13,430 nt of DNA. Source: B16-G9 sp964400655. Lineage in GTDB: Bacteria; Bacteroidota; Bacteroidia; Bacteroidales; F082. How positions within the stretch are numbered: position 1 is the stretch's first letter; every line of letters begins with the position of its first letter. A program made the translations under genes and the position numbers. Below are positions 1-6,912 of the stretch, piece after piece. The stretch is from contig CAYNVN010000068.1 in the NCBI GenBank assembly GCA_964400655.1, positions 1 through 13,430 of the forward strand. The letters run 5' to 3'. The notes under the pieces were generated by a model. The model was not told the origin of the DNA. It did not search any database and saw only the letters and a list, made by a program, of their open reading frames with translations.

Positions 1-62
1 GTTTTCAACGCATTTGTCAGTAATTAATATTTACCAACCGCAGAAAAAAAGGCAATTCCCGC

Positions 63-111
63 TGTCACTCTTCGACTACTTTGTCACTCTTCGACTCCGC
101 TCAGAGTGACA
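63..111. repeat. TGTCACTCT inverted repeat with a partial direct duplication
   Basis: TGTCACTCT at 82-90 is the exact reverse complement of AGAGTGACA at 103-111, giving a 9-bp stem with a 12-base loop. The 15-base string TGTCACTCTTCGACT occurs at 63-77 and again at 82-96, so the left arm and part of the loop are duplicated. Similar elements, with a GTCA start and a GAGCGGAGTCGAAG-like core, are common between genes in Bacteroidota; this is recalled and was not searched. Confidence 0.75.
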
Positions 112-146
112 TTGCTGTGCACGTGTACCCTTTCCGCACGCCCCGT

Positions 147-169
147 CGTCATCCCGAAGGAGGTACGAC
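147..169 (+). repeat. Partial copy of the CGTCATCCCGAAGG intergenic element
   Basis: These 23 bases are identical to the left end of the fuller element at 334-356 and differ by one base from 13196-13218. The following sequence (ACCGAAACC) diverges, so this is only an end fragment. Confidence 0.8.
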
Positions 170-202
170 CGAAACCGAAACCTGCCCAAACGCCAAACGC
201 TG

Positions 203-244
203 AACTCCAGGCACTCCACACTTTAGCGCACTTTAGGCACTTTT
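203..244 (+). repeat. Module with GGCACTCC and TTTAGCGCAC, copy 1
   Basis: This module recurs at 512-559 and at 13361-13402 with few mismatches. It is internally repetitive, with variants of GGCACT followed by CC or TTT. Here it runs straight into the 7-bp array at 245-284, exactly as the right-hand copy runs into the array at 13403. Confidence 0.75.
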
Positions 245-284
245 GATTTTTGATTTCAAATTTTTGATTTATGATTTTTGATTT
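245..284 (+). repeat. 7-bp tandem array, GATTTTT type
   Basis: The stretch reads as successive heptamers GATTTTT, GATTTCA, AATTTTT, GATTTAT, GATTTTT and GATTT. The same heptamer series recurs at 13403-13430, next to the same upstream module. Confidence 0.75.
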
Positions 285-333
285 GCCTGCCCAAATGTTA
301 AGTAGGCGGGTCTGACCCTTCCGCACTGCCAAA

Positions 334-485
334 CGTCATCCCGAAGGAGGTACGACTGAGGGAACTCCCGGATACCAGCCTGCCTCTAAAACAAAAGAGA
401 GCTCAGTCATTCATAGTAGGGGATTCCCGCCCGTACCGAACGGTACGTTCGGGCGGGTCTCGGTCGTTTCTCCCTCAAAATGACG
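334..485. repeat. Composite intergenic element with terminal inverted repeats, left copy
   Basis: The element starts CGTCATCCCGAAGG and ends in TGACG. Its first 27 bases match the reverse complement of its last 27 at 20 positions, which gives imperfect terminal inverted repeats. Inside, CCCGCCCG (426-433) pairs with CGGGCGGG (450-457). Positions 334-384 match 13196-13246 at 47 of 51 bases in the same orientation. It has no open reading frame, so it would be a non-autonomous repeat of the REP or MITE kind if mobile. Confidence 0.75.
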
Positions 486-559
486 GACTAATAAAGGAAC
501 GACGTAGTTTCAACTCCAGGCACTCCAAACTTTAGCGCACTTTAGGCACTCCAAACTCC
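485..559 (+). repeat. Repeat tail after the composite element, left copy
   Basis: Positions 485-550 match 13334-13399 at 63 of 66 bases in direct orientation, starting GGACTAATAAAGG. The second half (512-559) is another copy of the module at 203-244. It ends about 12 bases before the dnaG stop codon (572-574). Confidence 0.8.
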
Positions 560-571
560 GGACTCTCCGCC

Positions 572-2506
572 TTAAGGTAAAATCTGTCTTTCCAGATGCT
601 TGTTTATTTTCTGATGCACTTCTTTAAGCAATTTATAAGCATTTATCAACGAATTGGTTTCTTCTTCGTCGGTTACCTCTTTAAGTCTGTTTTCAATCTC
701 TTTTAACTGCCGGCTTATGTGCTTTTCTTTAAGGGCCAAAAGGATAGAGTTTGTTAGAACAGTTAACTGGTCTTCCTCGGTTTTAACATAAATCTTGTTC
801 TTCTTCCAGTTTTCACTTAATTCGTACGGGGAAGATATGAGGTCAATGGCCAGCGAGGCAATCTCCTCATCGGGATGGTTGGTAAAATAAGATGTACGGG
901 GCACTTCGTTGCGTTCCAGTGCCTCTTTGAAAACAGCAAAAACTTTACCCAGTGTTTCGTTACCAAATCCAATATCTTCCTTCACTAAATCGTTAACCAC
1001 ATATTGTGCAACAAAAACGGTATAAGGTTCTCCTGTTTCTTTATCTTTCTCGGTTATGGTGCGGTCGCCGTAGAGCAATAAAAGCCTGATAAGCTCACGC
1101 TCCTGAAAGCTCATGTCGAGCTTATCAAATTCACGAACAACCTCTTCCTCTTTAACGGCAATATCCTGAACCTCCTGTTCAGTGGCTTTTATTTTTTTTC
1201 TGTACTTTTTTCTTAAAAGTTTGTTCAGCTCGTTTACCAGAGTTTGTTCGGTAACATCCATAATGGAAGAACACTCCTGAATGTACACCGTACGGTTTAT
1301 CTGGTCGGGAATATGGGCAATGGTTTCCACCATATCTTTAATAAGGCCTGCCCTTGCGGCAGGATCGCCGGTTGTATCTTCAAGCAACATCCGGGCTTTA
1401 AACGAGATAAAATCGGCAGCTTGTGTGGTAATAAACGCTTCAACCTCCGAAGTTTGGTGTCCGCGAACAAACGAATCGGGGTCTTCACCCTCGGGAAACA
1501 AAACAATCTTTACATTCAGCCCCTGCTCCAAAATAAGATTGATACCGCGAAAGGAGGCTTTAATACCGGCGGGGTCGCCATCGTATAAAATGGTAATATT
1601 GGGTGTAAACCGTTTAATCAGTTTTATCTGATCCACCGTTAACGAAGTACCCGACGAAGCAACCACATTTTCGATGCCTGCCTGGTGCATGGAAATAACA
1701 TCGGTATAGCCCTCAACCAAATAGCATTTGTTTTGTTTTAAAATGGCGTTCCGGGCAAAGTAAATACCGTAGAGGGTTTTGCTTTTATCATAGATGTCGG
1801 ATTGCGGCGAGTTGACGTATTTGGCAGCCGACTTTTCTTTGTTCAATATTCTGCCGCCAAAGCCTATTACCTTTCCCGTAAGGTTATGGATGGGAAACAT
1901 CACCCGTCCCCTGAACCGGTCCATCATCTTATCTCCTTTGTCGATGCTCAGGCCGGTTTTAAAAAGAATATCTTTTTTAAATCCGTTATCAACAGCATGT
2001 TTTGAGTAGTCGTCCCATTTGTCAAGGGCATAACCCAGCTGGAATTTTTTTATGGTTACCTCCAAAAATCCGCGTTCTTTAAAATAGGATAAACCGATGG
2101 CTTTTCCCTCTTCGGAATTGAAAAGGTTATCCTGAAAATAGCTGTTAATAAAAGTATTGAGCGTGAACATGCTTTCGCGTTCATCAAGCTCCTGCTGCAT
2201 TTCAGGGGTAAGTTCCTCCTCTTCAATTTCAATGCTGTACTTTTTGGCAAGATAACGAAGGGCTTCGGGATAGGAGTAATGTTCGTGCTCCATAACAAAG
2301 TTAACGGCATTTCCCGCTTTGCCGCAGCCAAAACATTTGTAAATACCTTTTGCCGGCGAAACTACAAACGACGGGGTTTTTTCGTTATGGAACGGACAAA
2401 GTCCGATGTAGTTAACACCCCGCTTTTTAAGGTTTACAAAATCGCCCACCACCTCTTCAACATGAGCGGTTTCAACAATGGTTTGTATGGTTTCAGGTTT
2501 TATCAA
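572..2506 (-). CDS. dnaG: DNA primase DnaG
   Basis: DnaG makes the short RNA primers that start Okazaki fragments and leading strands, acting with the replicative helicase DnaB at the fork. The 644-residue product has the expected order of parts. A CHC2 zinc finger comes first, with likely ligands C37, H40, C58 and C61. The RNA-polymerase basic region follows, including RFRGRVMFPI near 198. The TOPRIM domain carries EGYTDV (265-270, catalytic E265) and DGDPAG (309-314, metal-binding D309 and D311). The C-terminal part from about 460 is the less conserved helicase-binding region. The start is TTG; no in-frame ATG lies just upstream, and residue 1 fits the usual MI start of relatives. It lies 85 bp downstream of the M23-type gene and may be co-transcribed with it. 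The identification is firm; only the exact start is uncertain. Confidence 0.97.
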   Translation of the reverse strand: MIKPETIQTIVETAHVEEVVGDFVNLKKRGVNYIGLCPFHNEKTPSFVVSPAKGIYKCFGCGKAGNAVNFVMEHEHYSYPEALRYLAKKYSIEIEEEELTPEMQQELDERESMFTLNTFINSYFQDNLFNSEEGKAIGLSYFKERGFLEVTIKKFQLGYALDKWDDYSKHAVDNGFKKDILFKTGLSIDKGDKMMDRFRGRVMFPIHNLTGKVIGFGGRILNKEKSAAKYVNSPQSDIYDKSKTLYGIYFARNAILKQNKCYLVEGYTDVISMHQAGIENVVASSGTSLTVDQIKLIKRFTPNITILYDGDPAGIKASFRGINLILEQGLNVKIVLFPEGEDPDSFVRGHQTSEVEAFITTQAADFISFKARMLLEDTTGDPAARAGLIKDMVETIAHIPDQINRTVYIQECSSIMDVTEQTLVNELNKLLRKKYRKKIKATEQEVQDIAVKEEEVVREFDKLDMSFQERELIRLLLLYGDRTITEKDKETGEPYTVFVAQYVVNDLVKEDIGFGNETLGKVFAVFKEALERNEVPRTSYFTNHPDEEIASLAIDLISSPYELSENWKKNKIYVKTEEDQLTVLTNSILLALKEKHISRQLKEIENRLKEVTDEEETNSLINAYKLLKEVHQKINKHLERQILP

Positions 2507-2591
2507 CGATGTGCAGATTATGTTGCGAAGGTACGGAATTTTGACGGTTGTTCAGTAATTTGCCCGGTTCCGGCAAAAGACAATTGTTTGG

Positions 2592-3824
2592 TTATTTGAT
2601 TGTATCTAAAACCGACATATAGTGCCGTGCCACCGAGTCGAAAGCCGGACGGTATTGTTTTTCAACAGGTTTGGCGGGAGGTGATTTTACTTTGAGCGGA
2701 TTAACGGCATGCCCGTTTCTGAAAAATCTGAAATCGAGATGCGGGCCGGTGGCAAGCCCCGTATGGCCGACATACCCAATCAGCTGGCCCTGTTTTACAT
2801 GTTTGCCCACTGTCATTCCTTTGGCAAACCCGCGCAGGTGCATGTAAGTGGTGGTATAGGTACTGTTGTGCTTAATTTTTAAATAGTTACCGCCTCCCCG
2901 TTTTTGATAACCTTTTTTTACAATAACTCCGTCGCCAACCGAATGAACCGGAGTGCCCTCGGGTGCGGCATAATCAACTCCGTGGTGCGGCCTGCGTATT
3001 TTCAGAACAGGATGGTACCGGCTGTTTGAAAATCGTGAACTTATCCGCGTATATTTTAACGGAGCCTTTAAAAAAGTACGTTCCAGGCTGTTTCCCTCTT
3101 CGTCAAAATAGTCGCCTTCGCCATTTTGTTCAAAATAAAAAGCATAAAAGTTTTCGCCGCCGTGTTGAAACAACGATGCTTTTATTTTTCCCGGGCCGGC
3201 CGGACGACCTTCGATGTATAGTTCATCATAGATAACTTTGTAGCTGTCCTTTTTTTGTAATCCGAAGAAGTCGATGGTCCAGGCATAAATTTCCGACAGG
3301 GAATTGGCAAGGTTGGGATCGGTTCCCGACGAAACCATGGCATTCCATAACGAGCTTTCGATAACGCCTTTTGCAGCCTCTTCTTTATATTCAAAAGATT
3401 TTTTTTCGAGCGAAGCGTAAACCGAATCTTTTAAATGATAAACAACGTAATCAATTCTGTTAATTTCATAAATAAAGTAGAGCGGGTGTTCAACCGAATC
3501 TTTTTTTGAGATTACCACATACCGGTTACCCCGCCTTATTTTTCTTACATCAAAAACTTTACGCGTATTTTTTGCCAGTTTATCTATTGTACTGTAGCTT
3601 ACATTGTGCCGCAATAAAATATCGGAAAGGAACTCATTTTTTTTAACCGTTCCCGTATCCGCATCCAGCGAATCAACCACAATACCATAAGATTGTTTCG
3701 GAACATGAACAGGTTTTGTTTTCTCTGTCAGGGTTTTATTATCCACATCCCTCTTGTTTTCGCATCCCTGCAAAAAAGCGGAAAAAAGAAACAGAACCAG
3801 CAATAAAGATTTGATGTTATACAT
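2592..3824 (-). CDS. M23-type (LytM-fold) peptidoglycan metallopeptidase-like lipoprotein
   Basis: M23 peptidases cut peptide cross-links in peptidoglycan, and some inactive members instead activate amidases. The 410-residue product begins with a lipoprotein signal: a hydrophobic stretch at 6-19 and a lipobox LQGC with C21 as the lipidated cysteine. It should therefore sit on a membrane facing the periplasm. The middle (about 60-260) resembles the LysM-like and linker region of this family, though I recognise it only loosely. The LytM domain spans about 265-380. H280 and D284 form HxxxD, H329 lies in YMHL, and H362 opens the last motif. That motif reads GPHLDF, so D364 replaces the usual zinc-binding histidine of HxH. 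It may be a zinc-binding variant or a non-catalytic regulator. It is separated from iorB by a terminator and has its own -7 box. Confidence 0.9.
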   Translation of the reverse strand: MYNIKSLLLVLFLFSAFLQGCENKRDVDNKTLTEKTKPVHVPKQSYGIVVDSLDADTGTVKKNEFLSDILLRHNVSYSTIDKLAKNTRKVFDVRKIRRGNRYVVISKKDSVEHPLYFIYEINRIDYVVYHLKDSVYASLEKKSFEYKEEAAKGVIESSLWNAMVSSGTDPNLANSLSEIYAWTIDFFGLQKKDSYKVIYDELYIEGRPAGPGKIKASLFQHGGENFYAFYFEQNGEGDYFDEEGNSLERTFLKAPLKYTRISSRFSNSRYHPVLKIRRPHHGVDYAAPEGTPVHSVGDGVIVKKGYQKRGGGNYLKIKHNSTYTTTYMHLRGFAKGMTVGKHVKQGQLIGYVGHTGLATGPHLDFRFFRNGHAVNPLKVKSPPAKPVEKQYRPAFDSVARHYMSVLDTIK

Positions 3825-3843
3825 GGAAATAGTAATAAGCCTG

Positions 3844-3851
3844 CAAAAGTA
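3844..3851 (-). promoter_or_regulatory. Bacteroidota -7 box TACTTTTG for the M23-type gene
   Basis: CAAAAGTA on the plus strand reads TACTTTTG leftward, an exact TAnnTTTG match 19 bases upstream of the ATG. No convincing TTTG -33 box lies at the expected distance, so this rests on the -7 match and position alone. Confidence 0.45.
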
Positions 3852-3885
3852 ACAGATAAACGGAAAAAATGTTACGGAAAATTAA

Positions 3886-3920
3886 AAAAAGCCTTTTGAT
3901 ATTTTTTCAAAAGGCTTTTT
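3886..3920 (-). terminator. Intrinsic terminator downstream of iorB
   Basis: GCCTTTTGA (3891-3899) pairs perfectly with TCAAAAGGC (3907-3915) around a 7-base loop. An A run (3884-3890) and a T run (3916-3920) flank the stem, so it could work in either direction. It starts 23 bases past the end of iorB and lies upstream of the M23-type promoter, so it should end the iorAB transcript. Confidence 0.9.
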
Positions 3921-3943
3921 CATTTGATTTGCCACAAGAATAG

Positions 3944-4528
3944 CTACCGGTTTTTTTTGGCGTAATCGTACCCCAGCTTAAGTGCTTTAAGGTTCATATT
4001 GATTAGCTCTTCGCCTTTTTTCCCGAAAATATTACGTATCGCCTGTTCGAGCGACTCATATTTTAATCCGATAAATGGAGCGGCAGCACCAAGAATTACA
4101 ATGTTGGCAGCCCTGATGGAACCTGCTTCTTTTGCCGTTTTTTCGGCATCAATGGTGATATAGCGTGGAAGTTTCCAGATTTCTTTCAATATATCTTCCA
4201 TATCAGGATAATCGGGAATGTTGTTAAAGGGATTCATGCTTGAAATAAGCCAACCCTCTTTTTTGTTAAGCATGTTAACATAACGCAACGACTCCATGGG
4301 CTCCACCGAAATAACCATATCGGCTTTTCCTTCGGGCACCAGATCGGATGCGATGGGGTCGGATGAAATACGAAGATGTGCCTGAACATCGCCACCGCGC
4401 TGGCTCATTCCGTGCACTTCCGATTGTTTTAAATAAAGTCCTTCAAGCAATGCTGCTGTTCCAATGGTAGCGGCGATGGTAAGGATACCCTGTCCGCCCA
4501 CACCACCGAGTATTATATCTTTTTTCAT
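3944..4528 (-). CDS. iorB: Indolepyruvate oxidoreductase subunit beta
   Basis: IorB is the small subunit of the cytoplasmic enzyme that oxidatively decarboxylates aryl 2-oxoacids (indolepyruvate, phenylpyruvate) to aryl-acyl-CoA. The 194-residue product is the usual length and consists of one domain of the pyruvate:ferredoxin oxidoreductase gamma family. Supporting motifs are GGVGGQG at 8-14 and SEVHGMSQRGG at 36-46, which are characteristic of this subunit. It lies 24 bp downstream of iorA on the same strand, so the two form an operon, and a strong terminator follows. In many Bacteroidota a phenylacetate-CoA ligase gene accompanies this pair (recalled); none is present here. Confidence 0.93.
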   Translation of the reverse strand: MKKDIILGGVGGQGILTIAATIGTAALLEGLYLKQSEVHGMSQRGGDVQAHLRISSDPIASDLVPEGKADMVISVEPMESLRYVNMLNKKEGWLISSMNPFNNIPDYPDMEDILKEIWKLPRYITIDAEKTAKEAGSIRAANIVILGAAAPFIGLKYESLEQAIRNIFGKKGEELINMNLKALKLGYDYAKKNR

Positions 4529-4552
4529 TGTGTTCTGAATTTAATAAACTGA

Positions 4553-6184
4553 CTAATTTGCCTGTGCTTCTTTTTGTTTACGTCTTTCGGCAGCTTTAAT
4601 TTTCATCCTGCGTGCCAGTGTTTGTACGCACTCCCTGCGCGGAATAATTACCGACACCCCTTCGTAAGCAATTTCCTCTTCGTAAATCTTGAGATTTTCA
4701 TCGTGAAGTCTTCTAAGCGGTTTTACCACTCTGATGTGTTCTTCTTCAACACCCAGCCCCTTGCAAATATCTTCAATACGGCCAAGTGCTGCCGAGTTTT
4801 GTCCGCCGGTCATACCTACGGTGGCATTATCAAGTATAAACACCGTGATGGGAGCCTTTTTAATAACGGCATCCAGCAACCCCGTCATACCCGAGTGCGT
4901 AAAGGTTGAGTCGCCAATAACCGCCACCGAAGGGGTAAGTCCCGACTCCGCAGCACCCACTGCCATGGTAATGGAGGCACCCATATCCACACAGGTATCG
5001 ATTGATTCCAGCGGTTTAAGGGCACTAAGGGTATAACATCCTATATCGGAGAAAACACGCCCTTTTCCATATTTTTTTAAGGCATCGTTTAAGGCTTCAA
5101 AAGAGTCGATATGCGGACAACCGTCGCACAAAACCGGAGGTCTGCCTTTGATTACCGAAGGGGTTTCAAAACCCTCTTCAACGGGCAATCCCAACGATTT
5201 GGCAACGAGGTTCGGATTAAGTTCGCCGGCACGCGGCAGGCTGTCGTCCAAACGGCCTCGTATTTTTTTGCCTTTGTTAAGCAGCCCGCGAAGCATCTCT
5301 TCAACAATGGGTGCTCCCTCTTCGAGTACCAAAATTTCGTCAACCTCTTCATACAGTTTGTTAACCATTTTTGAAGGAACGGGATATTGACCTATTTTTA
5401 ATACCGGATAAGGAACCTTACCGCCGGCATAATTTTCAATCAAATAATTGTATGCCAGTCCGCAGGCAATAATTCCCAGGCTTTTATCTTCGCCGTCAAT
5501 ATATTGATTGAACCCCGACTTTTCGCCTTCCGTTTCAAAACCGGCCTGTTTACCTAACAATCCGCTGTACTGTTTACGGGCGATGGAAGGAAGCAGGATA
5601 AACTGTTTGGCATCGGATGGCAGGTGCAGTTTGTTTTGAGGCAGCTGTTTTTTACGTTCAACGCCCGAGCGAGAGTGGGCCAAACGGGTTGTAACCCTTA
5701 ACATTACCGGAGTGCCTGCTTTTTCCGAATACTGTATTCCGTAATAGGTCATATCATATGCTTCCTGCTGGTTGGAAGGTTCGAGAACGGGAATCATGGC
5801 GAACTTTCCGTAAAAACGCGAGTCCTGTTCGTTTTGTGAGGAGTGCATGGAAGGGTCGTCGGCCGAAACCACCAGCAAACCGCCGTTGGTTCCCGTAATG
5901 GCCGAGTTCATAAAAGCATCGGCTGCCACGTTAAGTCCCACATGTTTCATACAAACCATGGCTTTTTTACCGGCATACGACATGCCGATGCCTGTTTCCA
6001 TGGCTGTTTTTTCGTTGGTTGACCATTCCGATTTAATTCCAAGTTCTTTGGCTTCCTTAGAGGCCTGAATGTATTCTGTGATTTCGGTGGAAGGTGTTCC
6101 GGGATAGGCAAATACGCCGGACAAACCGGCATCAATGGCCCCCTGAGCAATCGCCTCATCACCCAATAAAAGTATTTTACTCAT
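4553..6184 (-). CDS. iorA: Indolepyruvate oxidoreductase subunit alpha, lacking the ferredoxin domain
   Basis: IorA is the thiamine-diphosphate-binding catalytic subunit, partner of IorB, for aryl 2-oxoacid oxidation or the reverse reductive carboxylation. The 543-residue product has an N-terminal pyrimidine-binding domain, with YPGTPSTEI at 27-35 and the probable activating glutamate E58. The pyrophosphate-binding domain follows: CDGCPH at 353-358, DIGCYTL at 380-386, GDSTF at 424-428 and DNATVGMTGGQ at 452-462. The classic archaeal IorA continues after this point into a domain with two [4Fe-4S] clusters. This protein instead ends in a lysine- and arginine-rich tail without cysteine motifs after C519. 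Electrons must then leave by a separate carrier, or directly from the remaining cofactors. ATG start; divergent from acpH. Confidence 0.93.
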   Translation of the reverse strand: MSKILLLGDEAIAQGAIDAGLSGVFAYPGTPSTEITEYIQASKEAKELGIKSEWSTNEKTAMETGIGMSYAGKKAMVCMKHVGLNVAADAFMNSAITGTNGGLLVVSADDPSMHSSQNEQDSRFYGKFAMIPVLEPSNQQEAYDMTYYGIQYSEKAGTPVMLRVTTRLAHSRSGVERKKQLPQNKLHLPSDAKQFILLPSIARKQYSGLLGKQAGFETEGEKSGFNQYIDGEDKSLGIIACGLAYNYLIENYAGGKVPYPVLKIGQYPVPSKMVNKLYEEVDEILVLEEGAPIVEEMLRGLLNKGKKIRGRLDDSLPRAGELNPNLVAKSLGLPVEEGFETPSVIKGRPPVLCDGCPHIDSFEALNDALKKYGKGRVFSDIGCYTLSALKPLESIDTCVDMGASITMAVGAAESGLTPSVAVIGDSTFTHSGMTGLLDAVIKKAPITVFILDNATVGMTGGQNSAALGRIEDICKGLGVEEEHIRVVKPLRRLHDENLKIYEEEIAYEGVSVIIPRRECVQTLARRMKIKAAERRKQKEAQAN

Positions 6185-6221
6185 TGTATATCAATCGTTT
6201 AATTATTTATTGTTCAACGGT

Positions 6222-6249
6222 CAAAAGTAACAAAAAAAGTATCTGCAAA
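6222..6249 (-). promoter_or_regulatory. iorAB promoter with an overlapping palindrome
   Basis: Read leftward, TACTTTTG (6222-6229) is an exact TAnnTTTG -7 box. TTTG (6246-6249) is a candidate -33 box 16 bases upstream, slightly closer than usual. The -33 box is half of a perfect 10-bp palindrome, CAAACGTTTG at 6246-6255, which could be an operator. The predicted leader is about 30 bases. Confidence 0.55.
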
Positions 6250-6300
6250 CGTTTGAATAAAAGAAATTATAATGAATATAAATTGATTTACAACAAATAC

Positions 6301-6308
6301 TAATTTAG
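6301..6308 (+). promoter_or_regulatory. Possible -7 box TAATTTAG for acpH
   Basis: TAATTTAG differs at one position from TAnnTTTG and lies 13 bases before the acpH ATG. A TTG at 6283-6285 is only 15 bases upstream, shorter than the usual -33 spacing. The call is weak. Confidence 0.25.
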
Positions 6309-6321
6309 CCGAAAATCAGTT

Positions 6322-6903
6322 ATGAACTTTTTGGCACATGCTCATCTGTCGGGAGAAAACAGCGATTTGCTGTTTGGAAATTTTATTGCCGATGCAGTAA
6401 AGGGGGATGCCTCGTTACGATATAAAAACGATATTCTGGCAGGAATAACCCTGCACCGTAAAATCGATTCTTATACCGATTCGCACCGGGTGCATAAAAA
6501 CAGCAGGGATTTGATAAGGAACAGATTCGGGAAATATTCAGGGATTGTTGTGGATATTTTTTACGATCATTTTTTGGCTAAACAATGGGAAAACTATTCG
6601 CAGGTACCACTGGGCGAATACACCTCATGGGTTTATAAAGAGGTTTCAAAACGTTTTTTTCTTCTGCCCTATCGCACCAAACGTATTTTACCCTTTATGA
6701 TTTCGCAAAACTGGTTGTTGAATTATGCACATTTTGACGGACTGGAAAATGTATTTTACGGAATGGACCGGCGGACACGATTTGTTTCGGGCATGCAGCA
6801 TGCGGTTGATGTGTTAAAAGAGCATTACCCGCATCTTGAAGCGGACTTTAACACATTTTATCCTGAATTGATAAAATATGTTGCGTCGCTTAAAAGAAAA
6901 TAA
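6322..6903 (+). CDS. acpH: Acyl carrier protein phosphodiesterase (AcpH/DUF479 family)
   Basis: In E. coli AcpH hydrolyses the 4'-phosphopantetheine group from holo-ACP, giving apo-ACP. The 193-residue product begins MNFLAHAHLS like E. coli AcpH and has, as I recall, the same length. Family motifs are GNFIADAVKGD (19-29), LHRKIDSYTDSH (44-55) and YDHFLA (81-86). The histidines and aspartates in them resemble a metal-dependent HD-type active site. It is a single gene, divergent from iorA, and its stop is only 9 bp from the stop of the convergent radical SAM gene. Another ACP gene lies 3 kb away, but nothing in the sequence proves that the two interact. Many Bacteroidota proteins of this family are annotated only by similarity, so the exact substrate is inferred. 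Confidence 0.85.
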   Translation: MNFLAHAHLSGENSDLLFGNFIADAVKGDASLRYKNDILAGITLHRKIDSYTDSHRVHKNSRDLIRNRFGKYSGIVVDIFYDHFLAKQWENYSQVPLGEYTSWVYKEVSKRFFLLPYRTKRILPFMISQNWLLNYAHFDGLENVFYGMDRRTRFVSGMQHAVDVLKEHYPHLEADFNTFYPELIKYVASLKRK

Positions 6904-6912
6904 TCGATTTTA

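Larger units (their letters stand above)
1..571. other. Gene-free left edge filled with short intergenic repeats
   Basis: No credible coding sequence lies in this stretch. It is a mosaic of short repeat modules listed separately: a TGTCACTCT hairpin (63-111), two CGTCATCCCGAAGG modules (147-169 and the start of 334-485), two copies of a module built around GGCACTCC and TTTAGCGCAC (203-244 and 512-559), and a 7-bp periodic AT array (245-284). The repeats stop about a dozen bases short of the dnaG stop codon. Positions 1-60 show nothing I can name. Confidence 0.8.

Noticed and set aside
84..332. 82-residue open frame on the minus strand
   Set aside because: It lies entirely over the TGTCACTCT, CGTCATCC, GGCACTCC and 7-bp repeat modules, has no recognisable domain, and its composition follows the repeats.
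1244..1631. Open frames of about 115 residues opposite dnaG
   Set aside because: They are shadows of the conserved DnaG frame.
2526..2533. -7 box TACCTTCG for dnaG
   Set aside because: One mismatch to TAnnTTTG and no -33 box; read-through from the M23-type gene is as likely.
6897..6911. Small hairpin AAAAT-AATCG-ATTTT between acpH and the radical SAM gene as a terminator
   Set aside because: The stem is only 5 bp of A-T pairs, too weak to call; it may only reflect AT content.
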